Source of the DNA: Fasciolopsis buskii
Taxonomy: Eukaryota; Platyhelminthes; Trematoda; Plagiorchiida; Fasciolidae
Assembly: GCA_008360955.1 (NCBI GenBank)
Contig: LUCM01005119.1
Location: 90,533 to 154,532 of the forward strand
Reading direction: 5' to 3'
DNA length: 64,000 bases
A program made the translations under genes and the position numbers. The notes beneath the pieces are model-generated. The model was not told where the DNA came from and did no database searches. It saw only the letters and a list, made by a program, of their open reading frames with translations. Below, one piece after another: positions 1-12,181 of the stretch (position 1 is its first letter; each line of letters opens with the position of its first letter).

Positions 1-1664
1 TAGTTCTACTTCACAATTCAATCTGGAAAGCAAGCCACGTTGATGAGGAATTCTTGTGCAAAGAAGGTTGCGATGAGTCTATGCCCAAGCCGCACGACAA
101 GGTGCTGCATATCTTCGCTGATGTCTGCAAATGCAGTCGTCCAGTCAGTTATGGAAACCCGAAAGCGGAAAAGCGAACATTTCGCGGCACCCACTGGTCC
201 AAAAAATATTCAACGAATGATTCATCTATGTAGTATATATATATATATATATATATGCGAATTACATCCAAATAAACCCTAGCGTGGTTTCCAACCCCGT
301 GGCCTTCTGGCTGCTTGCGCTTTCGTAGTCTTGGTTTAGAGCTATCCCAGAACACGCGGGTAATTCGAATAAGCGTACTATTGCAACCAAACACAATCGG
401 TGCCACTGTTTAGTTCATCATTATTTCTACGGAGACACTCCCATTGTCAAGCATTTTCCGGTGCCATGAACCAATTTGCAGTCAACTTCATACCAAACTG
501 GAGCAGTGAACCTCCGGTCCCCTCTGACAGACATTCCAAAGGGAACCTCTGAGCAAAATTGGTAATCCAATCATTGTGAATAATCTAGTGTAGTGAAGGA
601 ACCCATTTTTGTGAATGTGAAAACCGCCTAACCAATAATTACATAATCTGGAGATTTTACCGCCCTGTGATCAAACTGAACTCAGTTCTCATACTGATCG
701 TTTGTGTCGAAGAACGTCAAGTTCCACAAATCAAATGAGTCACAAATGTTACATGTTCATTTTTGGCAAAAACGTTTATTTTTCGGGTTATTGTCGATCA
801 TATTGTGATTAGTGCAATCAAAGTTTTCGCTTCGGACAATTTTGTTTCCTGCTTGGCTCATATTCATACTTAACATTGAATCTCAGGGCCAATAGTATAT
901 ATGCCACAGCGACTTGTACAAAAGACGCTTTTACGCATTTGTTTGCTGACTTGGCTGGGGTCAGTAAATTAATGCCGCTCAGATAAAATTGTTGTTGACT
1001 TTTCAAAGTAAAAAGCGGACGCAAACATTTGACGATTCTATTCTGGCTGATTTTTTGGGGAGATTATCTGCTCTTTCCAAGTGATCTGTAATATTTTCAA
1101 ACACATCTGTTTCCAGGTATTCGTGTGAATGGTAGAAGAACTTGTGGTGAGTTTCTTAGCAAAATATCTTTGTTTTGCAAATGAAACCAACACAGGAGAA
1201 TTCAAAATGTTGATGAAAAATTGTCCACAAAGGCGAAAGTCTACGGAATTTTATTCCATACTTTTCTCAAATTCTACCTGCCTAATGCAACTTCTTCATA
1301 AGTGATTTTCCGTGCTACTGATCAGGGTAATTTTGTAAATTGTTTTGAATGACAAGTTTTGCTTCTACATCTTTTATCGCACCTTGTCATGTGATAGCTA
1401 CCTGTTCGCCCTCCGTTTCTCAGACGTCATCTACTATATATCTGATAGCAGAAACAAAGAAATCTCATGAACGGTTGAATCAACTAAATAACGAGATCCA
1501 CTTTTGAATTTTTGGTCATGACCCTGTTATCGGATGGAATCGTCCTCCTCAGTGTCCTCAATTTGAGTTAAACGAGTAGGTTGGAAGGCCTGCTCCTTGG
1601 GCGGTAATTTTCCTGGATCTTGGTGATGTGGCCATACATATTTCGTCAGCGGTATTCATGACAT
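1..1664. other. No recognisable gene; AT microsatellite only
   Basis: Apart from the TA run at 234-256 I see nothing recognisable here on either strand. Open frames are all under about 90 codons and carry no family motif or convincing splice-site pair. Confidence 0.5.
234..256. repeat. (TA)n microsatellite
   Basis: About 11 uninterrupted TA units. The same repeat occurs at 12,666-12,680, 12,810-12,836 and 39,463-39,488. Confidence 0.95.
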
Positions 1665-1939
1665 AAATAATCTAGATTTCTATATGACAAGTGGAGTTGC
1701 GTGCAAAGAATCTAACCTGCACTCAGTGCTTGCTCTGATCCCGGGCACTAATAAGTTTTGACAACCACATTTAAAGCTTCAACTGCCAATCAACTCCGTG
1801 ATTATTGTCACGGCGAGTGATTTCCTACTGGTAAAACAAACTAAAAACAGAGAAAATGTTCAACAATCCGGTGAAAAGCGGAAGGTTTGTTCCAAACATT
1901 GCTTGTCTAATTCTGAACTTCAATCAGATCACAAGTAAG

Positions 1940-2258
1940 AGTTACATCTGTACTGCAGACAGGTATAAGCAATGAGGCCAGACGCACTAACGAACGAGTA
2001 CGAATTACCCGTAGGCAGTGAATTAGCTTTCACCCACGCTACGCGAAAGTCCACGTCGAGAAGGCCAGAATAGATGGGAAAAATACGCGGCCTTTATTTC
2101 AGCTCACGCATTCATGAAAAATTGGAGATAACCCGATTGGTGGAATACATACACAACCGTCTATGCGGAGTGCTTGGACTTCACGACCACCTATCACCAC
2201 GATTCTCTCTCCCCAGTTGCCTAGGCACCCTACCACGAAGTAGTACAGAACTGCACTT
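1940..2258 (-). mobile_element. LTR of the dispersed Gypsy family (copy G), probable 3' LTR
   Basis: The sequence aligns on the minus strand with seven other copies in the window (7,953-8,244; 13,850-14,045; 16,872-17,196; 28,925-29,256; 33,693-33,978; 40,572-40,895; 49,381-49,677). Shared landmarks are a start near TGCAGTYCKGTAC, a middle with a TATTCCACC-like word, a TATA-like stretch and an AT-rich end. It lies about 100 bp downstream of the integrase C-terminus of the adjoining Gypsy pol in the same orientation, which is where a 3' LTR belongs. I therefore assign the LTR family to that element. This copy is strongly diverged. Confidence 0.6.
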
Positions 2259-2269
2259 AAACTCACGAT

Positions 2270-4240
2270 AATCTCCCTCCCTAAAGAATTCCGCATCAGT
2301 TTCATTTGCTTGCCGAACTGATTCACAAACTGGTAGGCAATCCGGTGCATCAAAATAAACTATCCAACGGTATTGTCTGTAAACAGATAGTCCGAATTCT
2401 CGTTATCCATATGACTATCATCCAAGTCAACATTTGGCATACTCGATTCTCTGAAGTGGATCTGATTGAGATGCCTTCGATGAACAGTCGCATCATTCAG
2501 ATCAGTTGTTTCAACCCTTGAACAACCTAATTGTCTCACAATTATACCACGAGCTTGGCGGAGTTCATTGCCACGAAAGTAGGTAAGATCACTGAAATCA
2601 GGGCATCTCATTGAGCATCGTATTAGTCTGAATTTGAATAGCAAGGCAGGTCTTTCGCTTGTAGATGCATGCACCTCATTGCGATATTGCCGGAGGAAGT
2701 TGTCTATGAAGGTCTCCATATCCTGCAACGTTCTGGAATTGGCGGATCACAGGGTAATACCACGTTCTCCGTCAATCCATTCGAACACAAGTGGCGCGAG
2801 GCTGCACGCATGTCCACATCCAATGCGATCGACCCAACACTTCAGCTCAGTTGCACAAAACTACAACCCGTTGTCAGTGACGAGGATTTGTAGGTTCCTC
2901 TTGAACTCAAACACACGTCAAAGACTACAACCACAAGCGACGCAGTCGACGAACTTGTCAGAAACAACTCGGACCATTTGGAATAGGAATTTATCAATAC
3001 CAATGGCTGTTGTCGGCCTCAAGAATGGAAAACAGAGGTTTGCGTGGCTACACTGTCACGGAAGGTAATATTCCGACCACGGATTCTAACTGTTTGGTCG
3101 AGAATGGACTTCTTGGATGCACCGCTCACAGCTCTTAGCCATTGTGTAGATGTCCGCATCCAATTCTGGCCACCAACGCGTCCAATGAGTCAAAGACTTC
3201 ATTTTCTCCAATCTGAGACAGCCCCGATACAATTCTTCAAGAACTAATTTGTGAAGGGGAAGTGGATTACCAGTTGTTCACCACGAATCAGCAAGTCGTC
3301 TGGTTGTATGGCGAACCCTTCCCAATGTACGAAACACTGGAGGTATTTTCGCTTCGTGTCTACTTGCCATCATTTTTTAATGGCCGACATAACCGGAGAA
3401 CAGCAATGGTTTATGAATTTACGCAAGTCGTCGCTCGACATCGATGTATCGGTTAATATGAATTTGCATTTTTTCGCCGTAGAATAATTTGAGTCCCGGT
3501 ACAGAAAGTCTGCTTGTGGAATCGCTTTGCCGGTTCGATGCGCAATGCTATATTTGTATGTCACCAAAGCAGTGCTCGATCTGTGGATCATAACAGCCGT
3601 ATACTTGGCAACTGATTTGTGTGGATTAAAAGGGAATTGCAGTGTTTGGTGATCAGTGGCAATTATGAATCTGAGGTCTAATAAGTATTTGTTTAGACGG
3701 CGCGCCAACCAGGATAAAGCCACAGCCTCCTTTTGTGTCTCGGAATACTCTAACACTTTCTGTGTTTCACTGAGTAGACGGGAGGCACAAACAACTGTAT
3801 TTTCTCCTTATTCCATCACTGCTAAAGGTCTCACCTCGAACGCGTCTGTCGCCAGCAAGGTAGATTTGCTTGGTGTAAACGGGACCAGCGTCGGTCTGCA
3901 ACCAATGTCTTCGATTGAGCTACGCAAGATTCTCCTACACTCGTTGATCCATTGCTATTCGTCTGATGACTGAGTCGAGGGCAGTACTTGTGCTTATCTC
4001 GCGAAAATGAGCAAAGTATTACTGTACATATTCCAAAATGGAACGGGGATGGAATTGGTCCTTCGGTAACTCCATACCCACCAGTGGTTTCAAGCTCTCA
4101 AGATCTGGTTCCTAATCGGTCGCATTAATTTTGAGGCTAACGTATTCCACGTCGGAGACACTTAAACTTGGTCACTTTGATGGAGACATTTCGCTGGATC
4201 AGCCTATTGAGTACGGACTTCAACCGTCAATCATGTATCC
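2270..4240 (-). mobile_element. Gypsy (Ty3-type) retrotransposon pol remnant, copy 1
   Basis: This is a broken polyprotein read on the minus strand. From 4240 downwards come the tail of the reverse transcriptase, the RT/RNase H connection, RNase H (3756-3370; seen: SETQKEAVAL, a TDHQTLQF-type motif, then IPQADFLYRD matching the usual PHADALSR end), and integrase. Integrase shows its zinc-binding part near 3,240-3,080 (WWPELDADI, then CERC), LVTDNG near 2,880, and a C-terminal part at 2,728-2,360 (QYRNEVHASTSE, a QYRxTPHxxTG-type motif). Several stops and frameshifts interrupt it. It starts abruptly within RT at 4240, so it is 5'-truncated compared with copy 2 at 23,780. The LTR at 1940-2258 follows it. 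Family assignment is firm; function is lost. Confidence 0.85.
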
Positions 4241-7200
4241 ACTTTTCCGAAGATTAGTCTCTCGTGACTGACGAAAATCCTCGGACGAATAACCATGTGA
4301 TTCTTATATGTCTCACCAGCCGTTCACTCTTCTAACTTTTCAAGTGAGATTCTAGTAAGATACTAAGAAAAGAATGCATTAGTATAAGGATGGCTAGACA
4401 GGAAAGTACCGGGTAGGCCTACCTGAAAAGTGGCAATAACTACGAAATCTGTCCTGTATTTCCGGGAAAATTTTGTTCAGCTATCCATATGCGAAATATA
4501 TTACTGACTGAGATAAACATACACACATAGTCAATTCAATGGAAAATTAGTAGGCAGTGCTATTTGTACTTGGTCAAAAAAGATTAGACAAATTGATTGT
4601 TTGTTTATCTGTCAACTCCTCAGGAGCGGTGACAGCAAATTTCCCATGGAAATTATTAAAGCTTCTCTGTGTTCAAAGTGCGGCGTCATCCGTCTGTTAC
4701 AATCAATTCAATAAATGTTACTCTGTACTAAAGGGATCATGTTATTCTTTTCCTACTTTCATCTAACCTTCAAATCTAATTTACTAATCTACAATGACGA
4801 CATTTGATTCTTGCGTGACACGATTTGATCCGCTGCAAAGGTCCCTGATGGTCTCCCGTCTCCACGAATAATAAAGTAAGGAGGACCCTCCATACGAAAA
4901 TGGCCGTTTTTAATTAATCTCTATGTTGTTATTGCCTACATCGGCGTCCTTCTTAGTCCAAGGAATAAAACGTCAGCCGGTGTGCGAAAACGTTTTCGTC
5001 CAATGAGTTCGCAGTGATCAGAAAGACCCGTCACCTTGGCCACACGCGATTGTGAACAGGCATACCTTCCTCTCCGCGATCATTCGCAGTTTGTTTACAG
5101 ACCTAATAGTTGTGGCTTAAGTGCAATTGTCTGTAATGCTCATGTAATAAGCAAATTTTAAAATATGAAAGCAAACTCAGTTAGATACGTTTACTTTGAC
5201 CTACCCTCTGCATTTGGCTCAATCTCCCAATTATATTCTTCGCAAATTATGATCATTGGGACGTAGACAACAGCAGCCCTCACAGCTGATTTACTGTTTT
5301 ACTGTGAGGAGTACAATAAAAACGCAACAGACAAGACATCTTCCTAACCCCTAATCAACAATAGCGGAACACTCCAAGGTGCTACTTTTCCTTATGCTTA
5401 TTTCCTAGATGCCCCATGTTCTTACTGGTTAGTGCTTCAGTGTAAGAAGGTAACACCGTCTTGCACCAAACCATCTTCACTGATTTTAAGGAATATTCCG
5501 ACGTTTTACACTAACGCTGGTTTAATTTTGAGCCCATCCTGGTTTTCGGAGGCCACTTTCATCCCTTCTTGATTAGCATTGTACACGGTCAGTTTAACTG
5601 CGTATAGCGGCTTTCTTTCTAGAATAGACTATGGCTGTAGGTGGCATCGTTCGCTGGTCTTTACGTTGATAACCTACGGTAGCTGTGGTTTGATATTCGT
5701 AAAAACAGACTATTTTAGACCACACAATCTATCATTCTCAAATACACTCATCGGTGAGCTTTCTCTGTCCTCCCTCACTGGCCGCCTCTAATGTCACTGT
5801 AAAGTAAGGTTACGATCCGCTGCCAAAAATTCACGACCATTTGTGGTTTTTACTAATATTCATGTGACAGTTAAGCTAAATATAACCGGGATACAGGAGT
5901 GGCTGACAAGCCTCTTGATACCAGATAAGTGAAGCACAAGCCAGGGATCCGACAGACTACAAGCCCAGAAAAAAAGCCGGAAGCAGCTACGTCATAGTTG
6001 GAAGGCAAAACTAAAAATTGGTCTGATCTTCGTGACGAGCGAGGGAGCCGCGCGAAATGAAGACTGAAGAACAGGCAATGAGCTAAATAGAATGGTAATG
6101 GTCAACTAATTTGCTTTGACAAGAATGGACCTACACAGACGGCTTATGATAAATAAGCGCGATTATTGTTGACCACCCAGAAAAATTTGGTTGTTCTTAC
6201 ATGTCTAAGCAGGGTGGGATTGATCTAGTATCAGAACGGCCAACAGAAGTCGCTAGAGGTATCCGCGGTGGTAGGAAGATGACAAAATAATCATCTAGTA
6301 TTCTAAAGTCAAACTTCAAAGTCCTGTATCACAGTCTTATGAAATCGCATTATGGAACTGACAACCAGGTAAACTGACACGGTCACACTGAATGTAGCCT
6401 GAATTCTGTCGACAAAGCATTCAGTCATCATATGGCTTTGACTTGACTGTTTCACAAGTTGGCAACAATGTTCAAAATACACAAGTTAAAAGCCTTCCAG
6501 TCCTACCTCAAACCAAGATGATCTAAACAATATAATTCTCATCCTTCTTATTTACCACCTATACTTTTTCCGAACCACCAATACGACGGTCGTTCTGCTA
6601 AAATTATAATTTTGGCGTTGCGCTTCGTGTTCAGTTGAGATCCCCTGTTCTCACGTTGTTTGACCGATTGCACAATGTGCCTTAGGATAATATCTGTGCC
6701 ACTTAATCTTACTGAGAATATTGTTCCTGCTTTTGCATTATCTATCTGGTTGTAATCCCGTTATTTTCTCACGGTTGTCAGACTGAAAATTACCAGAAAT
6801 AAGGCTACTCAAGCACATATAATTTGCAAGTGATTCATCCTTTAACATTTTGACTTAAAAAACTACAAAACTTTCTGCAACAGAATTCCTAATGACCCAC
6901 AACGACTACTCCTTGAGTTACTAATCCATCTATGCGTAACCGGTACAGAGCGATTCATGCACACACTTATGCCCATCGATGTTCTACTGTTCCTTATTTC
7001 CCCCGTTTCTTATCAAACCAAACAGCTGTTTTCAATGAGCTGAGACTATGTTCAATGTCTTCTACAAAGCACTTTCTTCCATAGTACGGCATAAGTGTTG
7101 CTGTCTTAGGCTAGTTGCCTACCACTGAGTAATCCTTAAATAGAACGCGTGAAAACTATACTTTATTTGATCAAACATTTTGTCACCTAAGAGGAGACGT

Positions 7201-7952
7201 AAAAAATCTAATTAGGAGAATTTAAATTTTCACCGAATTTACTTATCGTCTGTCACCCTATGGAAGATGAGTTCTTTCGACCCGTTACTTGTCCACTGAC
7301 CATTTTTAGTGGTCGAAAACAATATTGTTAGCTTTTGAGGTTCGCTCGAACAAGCAACTGTCCTCGCTAACTAGTGGAATGAAATTGTTGATGTAACCAT
7401 AAATATAAAGTGACTGAATAGTTGTAGTAATAGTATCCGTCTTATTTCACTAACTGATCATCCACTTAGAGCAATGTCTGCTATTTTATCTGGACGTACT
7501 AGACAGAGATGGTTCCGAAACCTTATCGTGAACATATTTTCTTTTAACCCTTTCTCAAGAGCTAGTTTTGTTGATGAAATAAAACCTCTTTTCCCCCAGT
7601 TTTCTATGTCAGAGGATATGTGAAACAGAATGGACACCTAACAAATTATAACGTGAAATATGAAAGCCGATTCTCAACGGAACGTCAACTTTTGCAATCA
7701 GATTTATGCGAGCATGTAAGTCGTTCACTCCCCCGTATTCTCCTCCCGAACGGTATACAGTATTGCTCTCGTTTGCCGTGGATATCACGTGAGAGCGGAA
7801 TGACCTATTGCTCAAATGGTCACACGGAATGATGTAAATGGACACACCCCTTAAATTATTGATTTCAAGTGAGCGTACGCTACTGTCTGTTGTGGCAATT
7901 ATGATGGAAATCTAATAACTGGTTAACAAAATGGTGCTTACCCGAACGGGCC
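4241..7952. other. Unassigned 3.7 kb
   Basis: No open frame above about 70 codons, no transposon motif and no convincing exon was found. A short minus-strand open stretch at 7,609-7,845 has no recognisable motif. Confidence 0.45.
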
Positions 7953-8244
7953 TGTTTTGCTTGCACTTGGAATAGCAATACCGAATTCGGCTACGAGCAA
8001 TAAGGCACGAGCAAGGACTACCGGCACTTAAGAGGCTTCTCGTCCAAACTACGCAACTGAAGGCAACGAGTATGTTTACAAATCACGTGTTTATATATGG
8101 ATTACGAAAGGTCGCCGTTGGTGGGATATTTTCCGGTCAATGACACTCAAGACATGTTTACGCTTATCGCTTGCGTGTCTCCGTGGTTCTGATTGGCTGA
8201 TTGAGTTCGCAGGCTGCTGCGAAGTTGTACCGGACAGAATAACT
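7953..8244 (-). mobile_element. Solo LTR-like copy A of the dispersed family
   Basis: On the minus strand it begins near CTGTCCGGTACAACTTCG, contains AATCAGCCAATCAGAACC, then ATATCCCACC, a TATATAAACACG promoter-like word, and ends in GAATTCGGTATTGCTATTCC followed by an A-rich CA end. The same order of landmarks occurs in copies B (28,925) and C (33,693). It lies downstream of the BEL/Pao remnant on the same strand, so it could instead be that element's LTR, but copy G sits next to a Gypsy pol, which argues for Gypsy. Confidence 0.6.
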
Positions 8245-8890
8245 TTGGAGAAGAAAACCGACCGCTGTGGACAGCCGTTACTCCGCTACAAATGACTTGC
8301 ACTTTAGAGTCCTTGTTGGTGGCTTCAGCTTGATGTGGTTTACTTCGAGTCCCGACCACCAGTAGAGGCGCACTGTCACCAAAGTTTATTCATCGAAAAA
8401 CGGTAATTGTAATTAATAGGCATGAATAAAACAGAAATGCAGCCAGATTTTCCCAAGTCTGAATCGCGTTCAAATTTTGTGCTTCCGACGGGCGAATTGC
8501 CTTTGCGTATGAAGCGATTTACGAAGTCGATTGAGATCGTCATGACACCATGTGTATGGGTCTGCTTATCAATGACCCATGCCTGTGCAGGTGCGTGTGT
8601 ACAGTTGTCTATGAGCCAATGGTCATGGCATAGATGGGGATCAGCCTTGTGCGAATTCGAGTGAGTGTGCGCATGTCGTACCTACTTCAGTGGTTGTGAG
8701 TGAGCATCAATCCAGGCTCAAGTACGAACGAGTGTGCGTATGTGTCCAGCCGAAATAAACTCCACTAAGGAAGTCTTAATCTACAAAAATGTGGTTAGAA
8801 TGTGCGTGTGTATACACATATGATGATTTCGGGGATCGGAATGGCACAGGGTCAGACACGCATCAATCGGTGGTCCGGGGAGTTGACGTT
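8245..8890. other. GT-rich low-complexity DNA
   Basis: The stretch from about 8,560 to 8,820 is rich in GTGTG/GTGCG words, an eroded TG microsatellite. An open frame at 8,422-8,664 has no recognisable motif and I do not call it a gene. Confidence 0.5.
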
Positions 8891-8894
8891 TCTC

Positions 8895-9790
8895 TCTCAG
8901 CTTAAAGATCCCGGAACAATACGGAGCGCACACTCTTCCGAAGGTTTTTGATCCCACGTTGCTGCTGCATTTCGATAGAGCGATTTGCCATCACAAACGA
9001 CATCTTTGTCTTCCCCAAATGATCTTGCGGGGTTCAGCCTTTGACGCTTCTTACTATCGTTCCTGTGGTCGTTCGTTCGATTATGACAGCCTCGAACGAC
9101 GACATATCTGTTGCGTGGTATAACAGTGGTGCCCGGCACTCAAAGACCAATAAAGGCTTGACGTTATTACTCGAAAATCGTAACAATTATGGGTGGTGTC
9201 AACATACGATGAACTTTGCAGAAATATAAAATCATATCCTGAAACGGGAATCATGGTTTCGTGAATAAGCTTATTCGAGACAAACATGGTAAAACGTGCT
9301 GTGAAGTTTGCCCTAATAATGACTCACGGTCGTCTAATCACATCCTGCGTACACGCTAACTCTTCTCCTTGGTCTCGATTCGTATCGGTGTTTCAGTGCT
9401 CAGTGTGTTGCCCGAGCATTCGTACCCAGCAGACTGATACCGTATCAATTCCGACTGTTAACAAACTGGTGTCGCTCAGGTGAGTCCAACGTTCGTTGTT
9501 CCTAAAATCAGAACGCTTCAGTTCGGGGAGATGTTTGACCGTTAAAGCTCTTTTCACCTCTGTCGCTTCCGTTTCTCCAAGAGAGCAGGCATGGAATTGG
9601 ACAGTCTGCATGATCGTGCAAACAGTCGGCGTGATTGGGGGCCCCGCTAAATCCAGCCGTTTTACGAACTATTTGTCTATTAATGTGGTTTCCGAACCTC
9701 TATCTGAGAATGCGCAGGTAGTTTTCGATCCCACTGGGCCAAATGCTCTCTCACACTGTCAAAGAAGTTGATAGACAATGGATAGTACCT
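8895..9790 (-). mobile_element. BEL/Pao retrotransposon remnant: protease and start of pol
   Basis: On the minus strand, a frame near 9,750-9,390 resembles the BEL/Pao aspartic protease region (DUF1758-like). It shows a D-x-GSETTLI motif where the family has the catalytic D-x-GS, then LTVKHLPEL, a W-x-HLSD segment and a VGIDTVSV segment where the family has the strand leading to LIG. Further down, 9,139-8,895 contains SFGEDKDVV, similar to the linker before the BEL RT. The reverse transcriptase core is missing, and stops and frameshifts break the frame. It continues the gag remnant at 10,057-10,961 on the same strand in the expected gag-protease order. Confidence 0.6.
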
Positions 9791-10056
9791 TGGTTTGCCT
9801 CTGTTGATAGCAGAGTGACGTGACTCTTGTGAGTGGATCAAGGAGTGATGCCTTGAGGTACATCAATTTAAGTCGCAAATACGGCGCTATCACCAGTGAA
9901 TGACCTCCTGATTTGATTTTGAGCATAGTTGATATAACTGGTTAATCTTCATGAAACTAATCTCTGAATGGCCCCCACTCCTCTCACATCTAATGCATCG
10001 CTTGCTTAGATCTATCAGCCTTGCGAATGAGGTTGTCATCGTTTGAGTATGATGCA

Positions 10057-10961
10057 TTATGCTTTGGACGAAACTCTCCGATCCACTGGAGGATATCTTC
10101 GTGTACTCTGGGTGTGACTACAGTATGACGAATGAACAATCAAAACGACGGCTTTCTCGTCCACCAACTCAGTCAGATCCGAAGATGTCGGCTCCCGTCT
10201 GTAGCGTAAGATCGGAGATCCAATTAAATTGGAGAGCTGGTGACAGCCTAAAAAACGTTTTCCCGACAGCGTGCGTGAAGCCTTTAGGTCTGCCTTATAA
10301 TTCAGCTTGCAAAGTAGTCTTTGGCAGTTTCTCATTTCTCCTGTCAATGTCATGAACACCGAGACGTCCGTGGTCTTAGCAGAAGTCCCTTCTACCTGGC
10401 TGTCGAGGTGCACACTCGTATCATGTGAGGTTGTCCGAATCGCCTACAGAGGATCTTTTATCCTTCCTGATATCCTTCGTCTGGGTATAATATAGAACGG
10501 CTTTTTATCATTTCCTTGGCCTCGCCCTTGCAATAATGGAATAGGCAAGATAAGAGATATTTATCATTCATGTCCATTTCTCCAAATGTGCTACCAAAGT
10601 CCCTAGGAAGCAGCCAATATTTCCTGTGATTTCCACCAAGATACAAGATTTCTCAGCGAAATAAGGCAAACAGCTGTGAAAATGATGCTTGCCTCAAATT
10701 CTGGCAAACCGGAGCCTTATATGATGAAAATGGTTGTACATCAAATCCTGAAACAGGGATGGCACTAGCCCCGGACACGGAAGGAAACAGTCGCAACCAA
10801 TGTACAGGAACTGAAAACTCACTAACTATTGGCTGATCATCGATAGCTGTTATACTCGCGGGTTCATTTTTATGGATTTCATCTTCCAAATGACGAAAAA
10901 ATTTCTTGAGGTGTTTTAATAAATCCCGTTGCTCTTCTACTCGACACCAGTGGCGGTCCAA
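10057..10961 (-). mobile_element. BEL/Pao retrotransposon remnant: gag (DUF1759-like)
   Basis: Three adjoining minus-strand frames together follow the BEL/Pao gag pattern. In order they show PRDFGSTFGEMDMNDKY and CKGEAKEMIKS (10,646-10,458), a short RRFGQPHM segment after a frameshift, and then MRNCQRLLCKLNYKADL with EPTSSDLTELVDEKA (10,413-10,057). This matches the DUF1759 core: a 'GDP..W..F...F' entry, 'YL...l.G.A...I' and a downstream 'RN...L..L.Y..DL' helix. There is one in-frame stop and at least two frameshifts. Protease follows downstream at 9,790. It is a dead copy. The 5' LTR was not found. Confidence 0.75.
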
Positions 10962-11179
10962 ATCTGGAAATGAAAGCGATACGTCCGGGAAACTCAGTGG
11001 TTGCCTTATATTCAGCCAATTTCAGGGATATCTTAGACCGTCAAATCAAGACCGCTTCAAGTGGCATCCGGAAGATTCATGACACAGAATTTCCTAACTG
11101 ATAGACTTGTAGAATATCCATTCTTAGTGGACTCGGGTACTTAATTTACTTTGTAAGAGAAGAACCGCTGTTGATAGTC
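10962..11179. other. Unassigned spacer
   Basis: Nothing recognisable lies between the BEL/Pao gag remnant and the hairpin element. Confidence 0.4.
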
Positions 11180-11278
11180 CAGTCCTTTCGTTAATCCATC
11201 GCGAATGACTTCTACCTAGCCCTAGCTTTAGAGCCCTCCTAGGTATAAGTCATACATAGTAAATTGACGAAAGGACTG
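11180..11278. mobile_element. 99-bp imperfect palindrome (MITE-like hairpin)
   Basis: The left arm begins CAGTCCTTTCGTTAAT and the right arm, reverse-complemented, begins CAGTCCTTTCGTCAAT. The pairing resumes further in with ATGACTTCTACCTAG against ATGACTTATACCTAG and continues almost to the centre around 11,229. Nearly the whole element can fold into one hairpin. No target-site duplication is obvious and no transposase is nearby. It is most simply a small non-autonomous DNA element; a structured RNA gene is the alternative. Confidence 0.6.
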
Positions 11279-11659
11279 TAAACATTGATCGTTTTCTTTC
11301 TCCGCACACCTGATATACACCTAGGCTGATCGTCAAGAATAAAATGACAGCAAATAGAACACTAAGTTGTGTTTGGTCGTGTTGCATTTATAAGGCCGAA
11401 AGCACAACACATGATTTAACAGAGATATAGAGATTTTTCAGAAGGCATAACTTGAACCTTGATTAGAGTATGAGGTTATTCACCGTTAGTGTCATCCATG
11501 TTCGGCCTTCTTCTTTCTTTTCGGCTGACGGGATATGGCCTTTGTTATAATCTTCTCTGTCCGTAGCTTTCCGTGTTCTGCACTCCATGAGAAGCGGTGA
11601 AATAGCGTGGACTTTCATTAATAGTTAGTGACGTTTCGTTCTTAACGATTCACCCCACT

Positions 11660-11838
11660 TTTTTCTATTTTGCCTTTTTTATTAATGGGATAGCAGTGCA
11701 CATCATTTCTTTCAGGAAGAGGGCAGCAGCCAGCAGAGGGCTGCCAAGTGGGTAAGTTGACTGGCGGTGAGAGGACTCGAACCCACCAAGTTCGCGTTCA
11801 AACGACGACCTAATCCGCTTAACCAGCGCCAGACAGCC
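11660..11838 (-). mobile_element. tRNA-derived SINE, copy 1
   Basis: On the minus strand the head contains an A-box-like TGGTTAAGCGGATTAGG and a B box GGTTCGAGTCC about 35 bases further on. It is followed by a body (CGCCAGTCAACTTACCCACT, then TGGCAGCCCTCTG) that is shared with 29,655-29,800, and an A-rich tail. The shared non-tRNA body shows it is a SINE and not a tRNA gene. It would be moved by LINE proteins in trans; the window holds several LINE types. Confidence 0.75.
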
Positions 11839-12181
11839 TACGGATGGTCACTTTATCAGACGGGTTTTTCCTGCACTATCGATGAGATAAAACCATATGG
11901 CTGTAGAGGTGGTGTAAAATTCACACCTGGCGTCCTACATTAGCTCACCCAATACCTTAAAATGGTGGGTAAATAATCTTGCCAGCTCCGCACCTTTTTT
12001 CAGGAAGCCATTCAAATGTGCGATCTGACTTTAATTGTTTCTTAAGTTTTATATCCCAGCCACCTACATCATATAAGATTGAAATCTGTGCACTGATGAT
12101 GGGATCTCATGGGGTCTTTTCTATAATCGGATATTAAACAGAATTCAAAGATGGCAACTCTAAATTGTTTGGACCCACGTT

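Larger units (their letters stand above)
1665..4240 (-). repeat. 2.57-kb duplicated block, inverted copy at 24,231-26,803
   Basis: Read on the minus strand, the first 129 bases (4240 to 4112) match plus-strand 24,232-24,361 with one clear difference, and the last 116 bases (1780 to 1665) match 26,686-26,803 with no difference that I could see. The outer limits give almost the same length at both places (2576 and about 2573 bp). The block holds a Gypsy pol remnant, its LTR (1940-2258) and about 275 bp beyond the LTR. Because identity extends outside the LTR, copying as DNA, or an assembly duplication, explains it better than two independent retrotranspositions. Confidence 0.8.

Noticed and set aside
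11750..11840. Minus-strand tRNA gene
   Set aside because: The tRNA-like head is followed by a body shared with 29,700, so it is a SINE; the stems also do not pair as a functional tRNA would.
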